Assembly (NCBI GenBank): GCA_947003375.1
Contig: CAMQOJ010000245.1
Span: 1 to 6,666 of the forward strand
Length of the DNA: 6,666 bases
Origin: an uncultured Lachnospiraceae bacterium
Lineage (GTDB): Bacteria > Bacillota > Clostridia > Lachnospirales > Lachnospiraceae
Direction of reading: 5' to 3'
A program made the translations under genes and the position numbers. The notes beneath the pieces were generated by a model, which was not told where the DNA came from, ran no database searches, and saw nothing but the letters and a program-made list of their open reading frames with translations. Each line of letters begins with the position of its first letter. Within the stretch, counting starts at the first letter, position 1. Below, in pieces: positions 6,452-6,666 of this stretch.

Positions 6452-6493
6452 CGGCCCGGCATGGCGCATCATATAGTCGCCTATGCCGGGCCG
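6452..6493 (+). terminator. Strong stem-loop after ileS, probable terminator
   Basis: CGGCCCGGCAT (6452-6462) and ATGCCGGGCCG (6483-6493) are perfectly complementary. GGCG (6463-6466) and CGCC (6478-6481) extend the stem to 15 bp with one bulged T at 6482 and an 11-nt loop. It begins 24 nt after the ileS stop. The tail, ATGTTTATAG, is only moderately T-rich, so termination efficiency is uncertain. It also lies downstream of the convergent minus-strand gene and could serve both, though the minus-strand tail (GTATACAGC) is worse. Confidence 0.65.
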
Positions 6494-6534
6494 ATGTTTA
6501 TAGAAATTGACATACCTGATAAGGTACGGGGGCT

Positions 6535-6666
6535 TTACTCCTGCTCCGCCAGGTACACCGACACCCGGTTCTGGATGAGGGCAGCCACGTCCGCCGCGGT
6601 TTTCTGGCCGCTGAAGTAGCTCGCCGCCTCCTGGGCGACGATGGAGGATATCTGGCGGCCGCCCCG
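6535..6666 (-). CDS. C-terminal end of a probable ABC transporter solute-binding protein, partial
   Basis: On the minus strand an open frame runs from the right window edge to TAA (6537-6535), giving 43 codons. The piece reads IVAQEAASYFSGQKTAADVA followed by ALIQNRVSVYLAEQE at the end. This pattern (acidic/Ala helix, YFxGxK, then VAxxIQNRVxxYLxEQ) is characteristic of the C-terminus of family 1 extracellular solute-binding lipoproteins that feed sugar-type ABC transporters. The signal peptide and binding site lie outside the window, so the substrate cannot be stated. It converges on ileS. The short length limits confidence. Confidence 0.7.
   Translation of the reverse strand, partial: RGGRQISSIVAQEAASYFSGQKTAADVAALIQNRVSVYLAEQE

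Noticed and set aside
5621..6472. 283-codon open frame antisense to the 3' end of ileS
   Set aside because: It lies opposite a certain gene whose GC-rich third positions create long antisense frames. It has no recognisable motif and its start falls in the ileS terminator stem.
6507..6512. TTGACA resembling a -35 box downstream of ileS on the plus strand
   Set aside because: No -10 hexamer lies 16-19 nt further on, and the next gene is on the minus strand.
6513..6526. TACCT/AGGTA inverted repeat with a 4-nt loop just past the solute-binding protein stop
   Set aside because: A 5-bp AT-containing stem without a proper U-run is too weak to call a terminator for the minus-strand gene.

Overview
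The window looks like chromosome of a fairly GC-rich member of the Clostridia (Bacillota), probably Lachnospiraceae-like. The evidence is a tRNA-responsive T-box leader in front of ileS, a eukaryote-like (type 2) isoleucyl-tRNA synthetase, sigma-A-type promoters, purine-rich Shine-Dalgarno sequences, and the tail of a Firmicutes-style ABC solute-binding protein. The assignment rests on protein and RNA style only; no database search was made.

Layout, left to right. (1) 3-806 (+): the 3' part of an aminoglycoside phosphotransferase/fructosamine-kinase-like small-molecule kinase. Its reading frame is open to the left edge, so the true start lies outside the window. (2) 807-958: a short convergent intergenic region with two copies of a 13-nt GC-rich element, each able to form a small hairpin. 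(3) 959-2413 (-): pncB, nicotinate phosphoribosyltransferase, complete, with its own promoter (TTGCAA-17-TATGAT) and an 8-bp inverted repeat directly upstream of the -35. (4) 2414-3196: a 783-nt divergent regulatory region. From left to right it carries the pncB promoter and palindrome, a doubtful 28-codon minus-strand ORF, a partly duplicated promoter segment, a near-consensus ileS promoter (TTGACA-18-TATAAT), and a roughly 400-nt T-box riboswitch. The T-box has an AUC (Ile) specifier and ends in an intrinsic terminator at 3038-3070. (5) 3197-6427 (+): ileS, 1076 aa, type 2, with normal HIGH and KMSKS motifs and an Ala/Gly/Pro-rich insertion near the C-terminal region. (6) 6452-6493: a strong stem-loop, the probable ileS terminator. 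(7) 6535-6666 (-): the last 43 codons of a probable extracellular solute-binding protein, cut by the right edge.

The genes are ordinary housekeeping or transport genes and no operon is apparent: pncB and ileS are divergent, and both outer genes converge on their neighbours. The most interesting content is non-coding. The ileS T-box keeps its antiterminator pairing, but its tRNA-acceptor bulge reads UGGUGAA instead of UGGNACC. It also has an unusually large palindrome-rich domain between the stem IIA/B pseudoknot and the antiterminator. I found no CRISPR array, tRNA or rRNA gene, insertion sequence or new multi-gene system.
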